Origin: Archangium primigenium
Lineage (GTDB): Bacteria > Myxococcota > Myxococcia > Myxococcales > Myxococcaceae
Direction: 5' to 3'
Assembly (NCBI RefSeq): GCF_016904885.1
Contig: NZ_JADWYI010000001.1
Location: 5,518,001-5,582,000 of the forward strand
DNA length: 64,000 nt
Part shown: positions 1 through 8,342 of the stretch, piece by piece
How the letters are laid out: the number at the start of each line of letters is the position of its first letter
How positions within the stretch are numbered: the first letter of the stretch is position 1
The notes under the pieces: generated by a model
The model's input: only the letters and a program-made list of their open reading frames with translations
What the model was told of the DNA's origin: nothing
The model's database searches: none
Translations under genes and position numbers: made by a program

Positions 1-704
<704 letters not shown>

Positions 705-726
705 GCGAGGGGTAGGGCGCACAAGA

Positions 727-753
727 GGGCGGGCGCGACGAAGGCGCCCGCCC
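727..753. terminator. Bidirectional hairpin between guaA and the S46 peptidase gene
   Basis: A perfect 10-bp GC stem (GGGCGGGCGC pairing with GCGCCCGCCC) closes a 7-nt loop, GACGAAG. It sits between the stop codons of two convergent genes. There is no U-tract on either side, so termination efficiency is uncertain. Its position fits a shared terminator. Confidence 0.5.
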
Positions 754-768
754 GGGAGTCGTGTGGGG

Positions 769-2847
769 CTATTGACCCGAGCCGCCCTTGCCCGAGGCCG
801 CGTCGGGACGCAGCTCGCGCAGGACGCGGTCGGCCTTGTACACCGAGCGCAGCGCCTCGATGAGCGCGTCGCTGTGCACGGACACGGCGCGGTTGCCGGT
901 CTCGTCGTAGCCGTAGTCACCGCCGAGCGACTGGATGTTGCCGTCGAACACGAGCCCGACGACCTCCGCGTTCTGGTTGATGACGGGCGAGCCCGAGTTG
1001 CCGCCGATGATGTCGTTGGTGGTGACGAAGTTCATCGGGGTGGTGCCCTTGAGGGTCTTCTGCGCGGCGAGCCAGCTCTTGGGCAGGGCGAGCGGCTCCT
1101 CCCCGGTGGCGTGGTCGAACGTGCCGCTCATGACGGTGAAGGGCGCCACCTGCTTGCCATCCTGCACGTAGCCCTTCACGGCGCCGAACGACAGGCGCAG
1201 CGTGCCCGTGGCATCCGGGTAGATCTGCGTGCCGTAGACATCGAAGCGCGCCTGGGCGACGAGCTCGCTGTTCTTGCGCACCACGGCGTCGACTTCTTCC
1301 TCGTAGCGCTTGCGGATGGCGCGCGCGTCCGGATCGATGAGCACCGCCAGCTGGATCATCGGATCCTTGGAGGCCTCGATGGCCGCCTTGCCGCCGGCGA
1401 GCAGCTGCTCACGCGTCTTGAGGTCCGCCAGCTTCGAGCCCTTGACGAGCCGCGTGGCCAGCGACCGGGGCGACTCCTTGCCGAGGACCTTCTTGACGAA
1501 GGGGTGCTCGGTGCCGAGCTCCTCGCGCAGTTTGGTGAACGCGAACGCGAGCTGGAGCGTCTCCAGCTCCGGGTAGATGGGCGCCTTGCTCATCAGCTGG
1601 ACCTTGAGCTGGGGCAGGTTCGCGTCGTTGTAGCCCCGGAGCCGCTCGGCGTCGGGCTTGCCTTGCTCGTCGGCCAGACGCACCAGGGCGCGCGCGGTCC
1701 AGAAGAGCTGAGAGGACAGGCCGTTCTCCTGGCTCTCGTAGTCCTTGCGCAGCTCGCGATAGGACTGCTGGGCGCGGGCGATCTCGTCCCAGGCGGCGCC
1801 GTACTTGGCCTTCATCTTCGGATCCGCGTTGACCTTGGTGCGCAGTTCCTGCTCGGCGGCGACCTTCTGGGCGAAGAAGTTCTTGTCGGACAGCTGCTCG
1901 AGCTTGCCCTTGTTGGCCTTGAAGGCGTTCTCCACGCCGAAGAGGTTGTTCGTGGAGATGCGCTTCTGCTCGGCGCCGCGGTTCTGGAACTCGGTGAGCT
2001 GGCCGCGGATCTCCGACAGGCGGAAGAGCATCTTGGGCAGGGACACGTCCCGCAGCGTCTCGAGCTGGGACACGGTCAGGCCCCGCGACGTGCGCCCCGG
2101 GTGCCCGGAGATGAACGTCGCTTCGCCTTCCTTGGCGCCGTGCTCGGACCACTTGAAGAAGTGCTCGGCCTTCACCGGCTTGTCGTCCTTGCCGTAGGCG
2201 CGCAGGAACGTCACGTCCAGGTCGTAGCGGGGAAACTCGAAGTTGTCCGGATCACCGCCAAAGAAGGCGATGGCGTGCTCGGGCGCGAAGACGAGCCGCA
2301 CGTCCTGGTGCCGCTGGTACTTGTAGAGGTTGTACTTGCCGCCCTGGTACAGGGTGACGACGTCGCACCGGAACTGCTCGCTGGTGGTGCAGTCCTTCTC
2401 CAGGCGGGCCATCTCGGCCTTGAGCCCATCGGCGTACGCCTTGCCGGTCAGCCCCTTGGTGGCGGTGTTGAGCTGCTCGGTGACGTCGGTGATCTCCAGC
2501 AGCTGGCTGACCTCGAGCGCTGGGCACCGCAGCTCCTCGGCGGCGGTCTTCGCGTAGAAGCCGTTGGCGATGAAGTCCTTCTTCGCGGTGGAGAGCTGCT
2601 GGATGCAGCCCCGGGCACAGTGGTGATTGGTCATCACCAGGCCGTCGGCGGACACGAAGCTCGCCGAGCAGCCACCGCCGAACTTCGCCGAGGACAGGCG
2701 GACCTTGTCGAGCCATTCCTGGGAGGGGGCGAAGCCGTACTTCTCCTTGACCTTGGAGGAGGGGAAATTGTTGTACGTCCACATGCCCTCGTCGGCGAGC
2801 GCTGGGGCGGCGCCAAGCAGGGAGGCCATGATGAGAAGGCGCTTCAT
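769..2847 (-). CDS. S46 family dipeptidyl-peptidase (DPP7/DPP11-like)
   Basis: Exported serine exopeptidase of family S46, which releases dipeptides from peptide N-termini in the periplasm. The start is MKRLLIMASLLGAAPALADEG, a signal peptide with an Ala cleavage site. The longer reading adds 32 unlikely residues, and AGGAAC lies just before this ATG. The 692 aa match the family (about 700). The nucleophile motif GNSGSP is near residue 618 and the catalytic His lies in TNHHC near residue 73. The stretch LVFDGN follows the nucleophile. As I recall, Gly at this point marks DPP7-type broad hydrophobic specificity and Arg marks DPP11 acidic specificity, so DPP7-like is inferred. The gene stands alone and fits a predatory, peptide-feeding lifestyle. 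Confidence 0.93.
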   Translation of the reverse strand: MKRLLIMASLLGAAPALADEGMWTYNNFPSSKVKEKYGFAPSQEWLDKVRLSSAKFGGGCSASFVSADGLVMTNHHCARGCIQQLSTAKKDFIANGFYAKTAAEELRCPALEVSQLLEITDVTEQLNTATKGLTGKAYADGLKAEMARLEKDCTTSEQFRCDVVTLYQGGKYNLYKYQRHQDVRLVFAPEHAIAFFGGDPDNFEFPRYDLDVTFLRAYGKDDKPVKAEHFFKWSEHGAKEGEATFISGHPGRTSRGLTVSQLETLRDVSLPKMLFRLSEIRGQLTEFQNRGAEQKRISTNNLFGVENAFKANKGKLEQLSDKNFFAQKVAAEQELRTKVNADPKMKAKYGAAWDEIARAQQSYRELRKDYESQENGLSSQLFWTARALVRLADEQGKPDAERLRGYNDANLPQLKVQLMSKAPIYPELETLQLAFAFTKLREELGTEHPFVKKVLGKESPRSLATRLVKGSKLADLKTREQLLAGGKAAIEASKDPMIQLAVLIDPDARAIRKRYEEEVDAVVRKNSELVAQARFDVYGTQIYPDATGTLRLSFGAVKGYVQDGKQVAPFTVMSGTFDHATGEEPLALPKSWLAAQKTLKGTTPMNFVTTNDIIGGNSGSPVINQNAEVVGLVFDGNIQSLGGDYGYDETGNRAVSVHSDALIEALRSVYKADRVLRELRPDAASGKGGSGQ

Positions 2848-2966
2848 GAGGTTCCTTTGTGTCGGGGGAAAGCCCGTGTCGGGTGGGCGGAGCATGCCGG
2901 GCCTCCCAACGCAGGAGGGGAACTTTGATTTCCGGCGGACCACCCAGGGGTCCCTGGATTCGTCCG

Positions 2967-3006
2967 GATGTAGTTTACATAACGCATATTATCAGACGTT
3001 ACGGCA
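2967..3006. promoter_or_regulatory. AT-rich divergent promoter region
   Basis: The 279-bp gap between the divergent S46 peptidase and lipoprotein genes contains one AT-rich island in an otherwise GC-rich sequence. It carries TATTAT (2987-2992) on the plus strand and TGATAATAT on the minus strand, either of which could be a -10 element. The half sites TAACG and CGTTA flank it. No convincing -35 was found, so direction is unassigned. Confidence 0.35.
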
Positions 3007-3126
3007 TGATTCCTGGGGAGGGACGGGAGCCCTCGTCGGCGCCCCCCCGGCCACCGTCGCCCAGGCACCGGAACCGGACTTTCGTGCTTCGAGGCCACGT
3101 CCTGGAGACATAGGGTCCGACCCACG

Positions 3127-3681
3127 ATGCGACTTCTTTCCCTGCGCCTTGCCTGCGCGGTTGCGCTCGCGCTTGTCGGCTGCACCAGGCCCTCCACTCC
3201 CGCCGAGGACGCGGGCGTGGCCGTCAGCACCCCCGCTCTAGATTCTGGCGTGGCGTCCGCCGCTCCCGCTCCCGCGGTCTTCACGCTCCAGTACGTCCTG
3301 CCCGACGCGGGCCTGGAAGCCATCCCCATCGTCGGCGAGGAGGAAGGACGGCCGCTCATCGAGCCCACCGCGACGCTCGAACTGCGCAGCTCCCAGCCCC
3401 TCCACAACTACCGGGTTCGCGTCTTCGACGAGGCCGATCGCGCCCTGGCCTCCGACGACGCCGCCGAGGAGTCCGCCTCGGGCCTCGTCTACCGGATCGT
3501 CCTGCCCACCGCCCTCAAGAGCGGCCACCGGTACGTCCTGGTCGTCGATGCCCAGACCGGCACCTCGATGACGGACGCCCGGGGCCAGGAGCTCGCGGAC
3601 GTCCGCCTGGCCTTCCAGGTCGCGGGCGAAAAGGAAAAACCCCCGCCGCCCGCGAAGGCCGCCAAGTCCCGCCGTCGCTGA
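3127..3681 (+). CDS. Hypothetical lipoprotein with Ig-like domain
   Basis: A 184-residue predicted lipoprotein with a basic N-terminus, a hydrophobic core and a lipobox LVGC with Cys at residue 19. A short Ala/Thr/Pro-rich linker leads to one beta-rich domain (about residues 45-170). It contains TLELRSSQPLHNYRVRVFD and a later SGHRYVLVVDA, the look of the bacterial Ig-like fold seen in secreted or surface proteins. The C-terminus is a Lys/Arg/Pro tail. I do not recognise a catalytic motif. The start is the first ATG before the signal peptide, with only a weak ribosome-binding site. It converges with the kinase gene, leaving 8 bp. Confidence 0.75.
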   Translation: MRLLSLRLACAVALALVGCTRPSTPAEDAGVAVSTPALDSGVASAAPAPAVFTLQYVLPDAGLEAIPIVGEEEGRPLIEPTATLELRSSQPLHNYRVRVFDEADRALASDDAAEESASGLVYRIVLPTALKSGHRYVLVVDAQTGTSMTDARGQELADVRLAFQVAGEKEKPPPPAKAAKSRRR

Positions 3682-3689
3682 GCACGGGC

Positions 3690-4805
3690 TCAGTGCTCGA
3701 GCCGGCCGATCGCGGGCTCCGGGAACACGCCCGGCTCGAGGACGTCCGCGGATTCGCGCAGCAGCTCCGCTTCCTTCACCGCGATCAGCACCTCGCGCGC
3801 GGCCTCGGGACGTCCATAGGGCTTGCCCTGCACCAGGAGCATGCTCCGAAGCACATCCCTCAGCTCCAGTCCGGTCTGGTAGCGCCCCGAGGGCTCGCGC
3901 TGGAGCAGCCGGTGCAGCACGCTCCGCAAGGGCTCGGAGATCCCTTGGGTGGCCCGCGCGACGTCCTCTGGACCCACTCGTGCGATGCGCGCCGCCATCT
4001 GCGCGACCGGCACCCAGCTGGGCTCCTCACACTGCAGCTCGGGTGGCACGAGGCCCTCGCCCTGGGCGCTCGCCGCCTGCTCCACGTCTTCCAGATCGAA
4101 CAGGTGCCGGCCCGTGAGCAGCTCCAGCATCACCAGCCCCAGCGAGAACAAATCCGAGCGGTGATCCACCCGCTCCAGGCGCATCCGCTCGGGAGAGGCA
4201 TAAGCGATGTCCCCCCGGAGCACCGAGGCCGTGGTGGCCTCGCGGCCTGGCAACAACGAGTACGCCACGCCGAAGTCCACCAGCTTCACCTCGCCATTCA
4301 CGCCCACCCGGATGTTCTCCGGCGACACATCCCGGTGGACGATTCCCAGGAACTGGCCCTGCTCATCGGTCCGGGTATGCGCATAATGGAGTGCATCGGC
4401 GACCTCCGACGCCACGTGACACACGAAGGCCTCGGACAGGGGCCGCTGGCGCATGGCGGCGACGCTGAGCACCGAGTCCAGGGAGCGCCCTTCCACATAC
4501 TCCATCACCACATAGGGCAGACCCTGCCGCGTTCCCCAGTGAAACACCCGCGCGATGCCCGGATGCTCGAGCCGGTAGGCCAGTTGCACCTCCTGCTCCA
4601 GCCGCAGACGCTGCTGCGCGTTGGCGGGCCGCGACAGCTGCTTGATGAGGACGCACCCGGCGGGCCCCTTGGCCAGGCGGCGCCAGGCCAACACCACGTC
4701 CCCCGTGCTTCGCCGCCCCAGCTCGCGAACGAGTTCGTACCGGGTGCCATCCACGCAAAAAAGAAGTCTGGAAGGGGTCGAGGACTCGGGTCTATCGATG
4801 GACAT
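3690..4805 (-). CDS. Serine/threonine protein kinase (Hanks type, cytoplasmic)
   Basis: A 371-residue eukaryotic-like kinase with the catalytic domain at about residues 15-290 and no transmembrane segment. Visible motifs are the ATP-site lysine in VLIKQL, the catalytic loop HRDVSPEN (the usual myxobacterial variant of HRDLKPEN), the metal site VDFGVA and the ASPER substrate lobe motif. The glycine loop is degenerate: GRRSTG instead of GxGxxG. The start MSIDRPES was chosen because AGGAG lies 9 nt before it; an upstream in-frame start would add 12 residues. The roughly 90-residue C-terminal part has no recognised sensor domain. The substrate is unknown. It follows the exonuclease gene after a 150-bp gap and is probably a separate transcript. 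Confidence 0.92.
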   Translation of the reverse strand: MSIDRPESSTPSRLLFCVDGTRYELVRELGRRSTGDVVLAWRRLAKGPAGCVLIKQLSRPANAQQRLRLEQEVQLAYRLEHPGIARVFHWGTRQGLPYVVMEYVEGRSLDSVLSVAAMRQRPLSEAFVCHVASEVADALHYAHTRTDEQGQFLGIVHRDVSPENIRVGVNGEVKLVDFGVAYSLLPGREATTASVLRGDIAYASPERMRLERVDHRSDLFSLGLVMLELLTGRHLFDLEDVEQAASAQGEGLVPPELQCEEPSWVPVAQMAARIARVGPEDVARATQGISEPLRSVLHRLLQREPSGRYQTGLELRDVLRSMLLVQGKPYGRPEAAREVLIAVKEAELLRESADVLEPGVFPEPAIGRLEH

Positions 4806-4955
4806 CTTCGGACGCTCCTGTGTTGCACGCCAACGCCGCACCTAGGGGATACGAGAGGTAGGCCTTGTCCCGCCCACCTCCCGCGTCAACACCCTACCAA
4901 TCCGGGCTGACACGTCCGTTTGACCTCCGGCCTCACGTCCCCCCCGGGCGCGGCG

Positions 4956-5840
4956 TCAATCCTGGCGCAGGTCGCGGTCCTGGGCGCGCACGCGCTCGAG
5001 CACCTTCAAGTCCCGCTGCGTCGGCCCCAGCTCCAGGATGAGGCGGCTGACGTCATAGAGGACCTCGCCCCGCTCGAACACGGGCAGTCGCGCGACGTCC
5101 TCCAGGTTCAGGTCGTCCAGGGCGCGGTTGTACGCCGCGTCCATCAACGAGCGCAGCTGGAAGGAGTCATACAGGTTGTACTCCACGAGGAAGCGCAGGG
5201 CCTCCACGTCGCCCCGGGCGAGATAGGCGCGCCAGAGCAGGACGGCGTCCCAGCCATTGACGCCTTTCATGTGAGGGGGTCGCCCCAGGCCGAGCTTGTC
5301 CTCGATCTCCTTGAGCCCTCCCCCCATGCCGAGCCGTCGGCAGACGAAGCGCAGGTCGATGTGCGCCTGGGGCGTGGGAAAGCGCGCCCCGAAGTAGTTG
5401 CGCAGCACCGGCACGTCGAAGCACGAGCCGTTGAACGTCACCCACAGCCGCCGCTCCGCCAGGGCCTCGGGCAGCGCGTCCATGTCGCGGCCGAGGATGA
5501 AGACGCGCAGACCGTGCGTGTCGAACAGGGCCACCACCGTGGGTTCCTGCTCCTGCTTTCCGTTCGTCTCGATGTCGAAGTACACCGCGTCCTGGGCGAA
5601 CGCGGGATACAGCCGCCAATGCTCCCGAGGCGGCATCATCTCCGCCAGGGCGCCCAGGTCCCGCCGGGCGAGCGCCTCGCGTGCCTGGGCCAGCCGCTGG
5701 CGCGCCGGTCCATCCGCCTTCTGCCCGAGCACCACGCCACTGTCCGGGAAGTCCTCCCAGGTGTGGATGCCCCGCGCCCACAGATCCTTCTCCTTCCAGG
5801 GACCCACCCCCGGCAGGAGTTGGAACGTGCGGCGGATCAT
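4956..5840 (-). CDS. YprB-like RNase H-fold exonuclease
   Basis: A 294-residue predicted 3'-5' exonuclease of the DEDD/RNase H-like YprB family. It has a short N-terminal helix-hairpin region (LLPGVGPWKEKDLWARG) and then the nuclease core. Candidate acidic metal ligands lie in YFDIETNGK, FDVPVLRNYF, the IDLRF segment and YNLYDSFQLR. The ATG overlaps the mutT stop by one base (TGATG), so translation is probably coupled. The longer in-frame reading that runs into mutT has no domain support. The substrate (DNA or RNA) cannot be told from sequence. Pairing with MutT suggests a nucleic-acid maintenance role, which is inference. Confidence 0.87.
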   Translation of the reverse strand: MIRRTFQLLPGVGPWKEKDLWARGIHTWEDFPDSGVVLGQKADGPARQRLAQAREALARRDLGALAEMMPPREHWRLYPAFAQDAVYFDIETNGKQEQEPTVVALFDTHGLRVFILGRDMDALPEALAERRLWVTFNGSCFDVPVLRNYFGARFPTPQAHIDLRFVCRRLGMGGGLKEIEDKLGLGRPPHMKGVNGWDAVLLWRAYLARGDVEALRFLVEYNLYDSFQLRSLMDAAYNRALDDLNLEDVARLPVFERGEVLYDVSRLILELGPTQRDLKVLERVRAQDRDLRQD

Positions 5841-6271
5841 CAGAGAAGCGGCGTCAGGCGCCCCGAGGCCAGCTCCTCCAGGGGCGGCAGGTCCGCTTCG
5901 CAGAACGGCAGGGCCCGCATCTCCTCCGGCGTCAGGAACGCCAGGGCCTGGGCCCCCAGCGTCTTGGGCTCCCCCGCCTCCAGCCGCGCCCCGTACAGCA
6001 CCAGGTCCACCGTCAGGTCCGGGTACTCGTGTCTGCCCGCCCATAGCCGCCTTCCCACGTGGAGCGTGATGTCCAGTTCCTCCCGACATTCCCGGGCGAG
6101 CGCCTCGGGCTCGGATTCTCCGGGCTCCACCTTGCCCCCCGGGAACTCCCAGAGCAGCCCGCGGCTTCCACCGGGCAGCCGCTGCTGCACCAGGAACCGC
6201 GTGTCATCACCGGGACGGAAGAGGAGGGCCGCCACCACGTGCACCCTCTTCTTCGCCTGCTGCTCCGTCAA
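5840..6271 (-). CDS. mutT: MutT-family Nudix hydrolase
   Basis: A 143-residue Nudix hydrolase, likely an 8-oxo-dGTP or related nucleotide-sanitising pyrophosphatase. The Nudix box is complete: GGKVEPGES leads into ARECREELDI, with the usual Gly near the end replaced by Asp. The fold motif WEFPGGK precedes it. I chose a TTG start at 6271, giving LTEQQAKKRVHVV. It overlaps the bamB stop by 4 bases (TTGA) and is preceded by GGGAGGAG, whereas the longer ATG reading runs deep into bamB. A GTG at the RVHVV position is an alternative. It is co-transcribed with bamB and the exonuclease. Confidence 0.88.
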   Translation of the reverse strand: MTEQQAKKRVHVVAALLFRPGDDTRFLVQQRLPGGSRGLLWEFPGGKVEPGESEPEALARECREELDITLHVGRRLWAGRHEYPDLTVDLVLYGARLEAGEPKTLGAQALAFLTPEEMRALPFCEADLPPLEELASGRLTPLL

Positions 6272-7434
6272 CCGCTCCTCCCGTCCATGATCAGGGCGTA
6301 CAGGTAGCCGTTGTTGGACAGCACGTAGACCTTGCCGCCCACCACCCGCACCGGCGCGGTCACACCCTCGGCGGGGTTCCATGACAGGAGGTTCTTGCCC
6401 GTCCGGGGCTCCACGAAGAGCAGCGAGCGCTGCACGGGCACGAGCAGCATGCCCTTGACCAGCTCCACGTCCAGACCGGCCCGCTCCTCCAGACCCCGCG
6501 ACCAGATGAGCCGTCCGGTGTCCGCCAGGTAGGTATCCAGGCGGTCATCCCCGGTGGCGATCACCACCTCGCCGTGCAGCGACAGGGACGTGATGCCCTG
6601 GGACACCGAGGTCCACACCACGTCGCCGGAGTCCGCGTCCAGGCAGTGGAGCCCGCCCGTGTAGGAGGCCGCGAACACATGCCCCTCGTTGTCCAGCACG
6701 GGGGTCGTGTCCACGTCCACGAACTGGCCGGTGCTGCCCGCGCCCGGGGCGAGCGACCGCTCCCAGCGCACGCCGCCGTCGGCCAGGTCCAGCGAGACCA
6801 GCGCGCCGTCGGAGAAGCCCACCCAGAGCGTCTGCCCGCGTACGACGGGCGCCGAGGTGCGGTGGATGGTGAAACCCGCGGGCGCGTCCCTGCGGTAGAG
6901 CCACGCCAACTCACCCGTGTCGCGCTTCACCGCGAACAGCGTGTCGGTCTGGGAGGCGACCAGGATGAGCTCGCCCTCGACGACGGGCGTCGTGCCCAGG
7001 GGCTCGCCCGCCACGTACTTCCAGCGCAGGGCCCCGGTCTTCGCGTCCAGCGCGTGCAGCGCGCCATCCGTGCCGGGCACGTACACCGTGCCCTCGTGCA
7101 CCGCCGCCCCCGCGTAGAAGCGGTTGCCCACGCTGTAGCGCCAGGCCTCCTTGCCGCCATCCCCGATGCTGCGCACGACCCCGTCACGCGTGAGCGTGAC
7201 GACCCGATCGTTGCGCTCATCGTACGCGGGCCGCGCCTGCTCCCGCGGGGCGTACTCGAGCAGCGAGGGGGAGACCAGCTGCGTCCACCAGTCCACCGTG
7301 AAGAAGTGGTTCGGGGGCTGCGACGTGCCGGCCTCCGCGTTGCGGAACATCTTCACCGGCGTGCCGCAACCCACCAACAGGCCCGCCGCCGCGAGCCCAC
7401 CCATCCAACGCTTCCACCCGCTCGCGTTCCGCAT
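6268..7434 (-). CDS. bamB: BamB-like outer-membrane assembly lipoprotein (PQQ beta-propeller)
   Basis: A 388-residue lipoprotein with lipobox LLVGC (Cys23). The rest is a beta-propeller of repeated PQQ-type blades, such as LHALDAKTGALRWKYVAG, FAVKRDTGELAWLYR and LHCLDADSGDVVWTS. BamB binds BamA and helps insert outer-membrane beta-barrels. Length and blade count match the family. It lies 16 bp after a YfgM-like gene and shares its neighbourhood with der, the association known from Enterobacteria, which supports the BamB call over a generic propeller. The stop codon overlaps the mutT start. Confidence 0.88.
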   Translation of the reverse strand: MRNASGWKRWMGGLAAAGLLVGCGTPVKMFRNAEAGTSQPPNHFFTVDWWTQLVSPSLLEYAPREQARPAYDERNDRVVTLTRDGVVRSIGDGGKEAWRYSVGNRFYAGAAVHEGTVYVPGTDGALHALDAKTGALRWKYVAGEPLGTTPVVEGELILVASQTDTLFAVKRDTGELAWLYRRDAPAGFTIHRTSAPVVRGQTLWVGFSDGALVSLDLADGGVRWERSLAPGAGSTGQFVDVDTTPVLDNEGHVFAASYTGGLHCLDADSGDVVWTSVSQGITSLSLHGEVVIATGDDRLDTYLADTGRLIWSRGLEERAGLDVELVKGMLLVPVQRSLLFVEPRTGKNLLSWNPAEGVTAPVRVVGGKVYVLSNNGYLYALIMDGRSG

Positions 7435-7450
7435 CGAGACCAGTCCCTGG

Positions 7451-8266
7451 CTACTTCGCTTCCGGGGTCGCCGCCGGAGCCGGCGTGGGCTCGGGCACCT
7501 TCGCGCCCTGCGCCACCAGCACCGCGAGCCGCTCGGTGGCGAGCCGGCCCGCCGCCGTGTTCGTCTGCGCCGTCTTCAGATCCGACAGCATCTTGGCCGC
7601 CTCGTCCTTCTTGCCCTGCGCCGCGAGGATGCGCGCCTGGTGGTACTGCCCCATGCCCTGCAGGAAGCCGCCCGCGTCGAGCTTGGACATCTCCTGGAAG
7701 GACACGAGCGCCTTGTCCAGATCCGACAGCGCCTCGTGGGCGTAGCCCTGGCCCTCGCGCGCCGACACCGTCAACGGGTCCGCCTTGTCCGCCTTGCCGA
7801 GGAACTCGTCGAAGGCGGCCAGGGCCTCCTTGTAGTGGCCCCGGCGGTACTCGGCCTTGCCCATGGGCAGGGCCGCCATGGCCGCGGCGTTCGAGCCCGG
7901 GTACTTCGCGCGGAAGCCGTTGAGCGACTCGACGATCTTCTCGTCCTTCTCCGCCTCGCTCTTGAAGGGCTTCTCCTGGCCCTCGGCCGCGGGCTGCAGG
8001 TCCACGCCCGTCACCACCGGGATCTCCATCACCGCCAGGGCGTCACCCAGCTCCCGGGACGCGCTCTCCTCCTTGCGGCCGGAGAAGTAGCTCACCAGGG
8101 CGATGATCAAGCCCAGCACCAGCACCGCCCCCACCGCCAGGCCGATGTATTGCTGGCGCTTCTGCAGCCAGTCACTGGCCTCGGCACCGTAGAGCTGGAA
8201 GGCGTCCGGAGCACGCACCGGCTGCTCCTGCTGCGTCGTCGTCATCTTCTCGGACTTCTCGGCCAC
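7451..8266 (-). CDS. YfgM-like membrane-anchored tetratricopeptide protein
   Basis: A 271-residue protein with a cytoplasmic N-terminal stretch of about 40 residues, one transmembrane helix (about residues 41-63, YIGLAVGAVLVLGLIIALVS) and a periplasmic TPR-type helical domain. The C-terminus is a Pro/Ala tail. YfgM proteins work beside the SecYEG/PpiD insertion machinery and periplasmic chaperones. A GTG start at 8266 is used, with AAGGTG upstream; an ATG seven codons later is possible. It sits directly before bamB (16-bp gap) and after der (76 bp). Confidence 0.82.
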   Translation of the reverse strand: MAEKSEKMTTTQQEQPVRAPDAFQLYGAEASDWLQKRQQYIGLAVGAVLVLGLIIALVSYFSGRKEESASRELGDALAVMEIPVVTGVDLQPAAEGQEKPFKSEAEKDEKIVESLNGFRAKYPGSNAAAMAALPMGKAEYRRGHYKEALAAFDEFLGKADKADPLTVSAREGQGYAHEALSDLDKALVSFQEMSKLDAGGFLQGMGQYHQARILAAQGKKDEAAKMLSDLKTAQTNTAAGRLATERLAVLVAQGAKVPEPTPAPAATPEAK

Positions 8267-8342
8267 GGGGTTCGCACCTTTTTCGGGGGTCGAAGGGCGC
8301 GCAATCTACGGAGCGCGCACCAGCAGTGTCAACGCGGACCGG

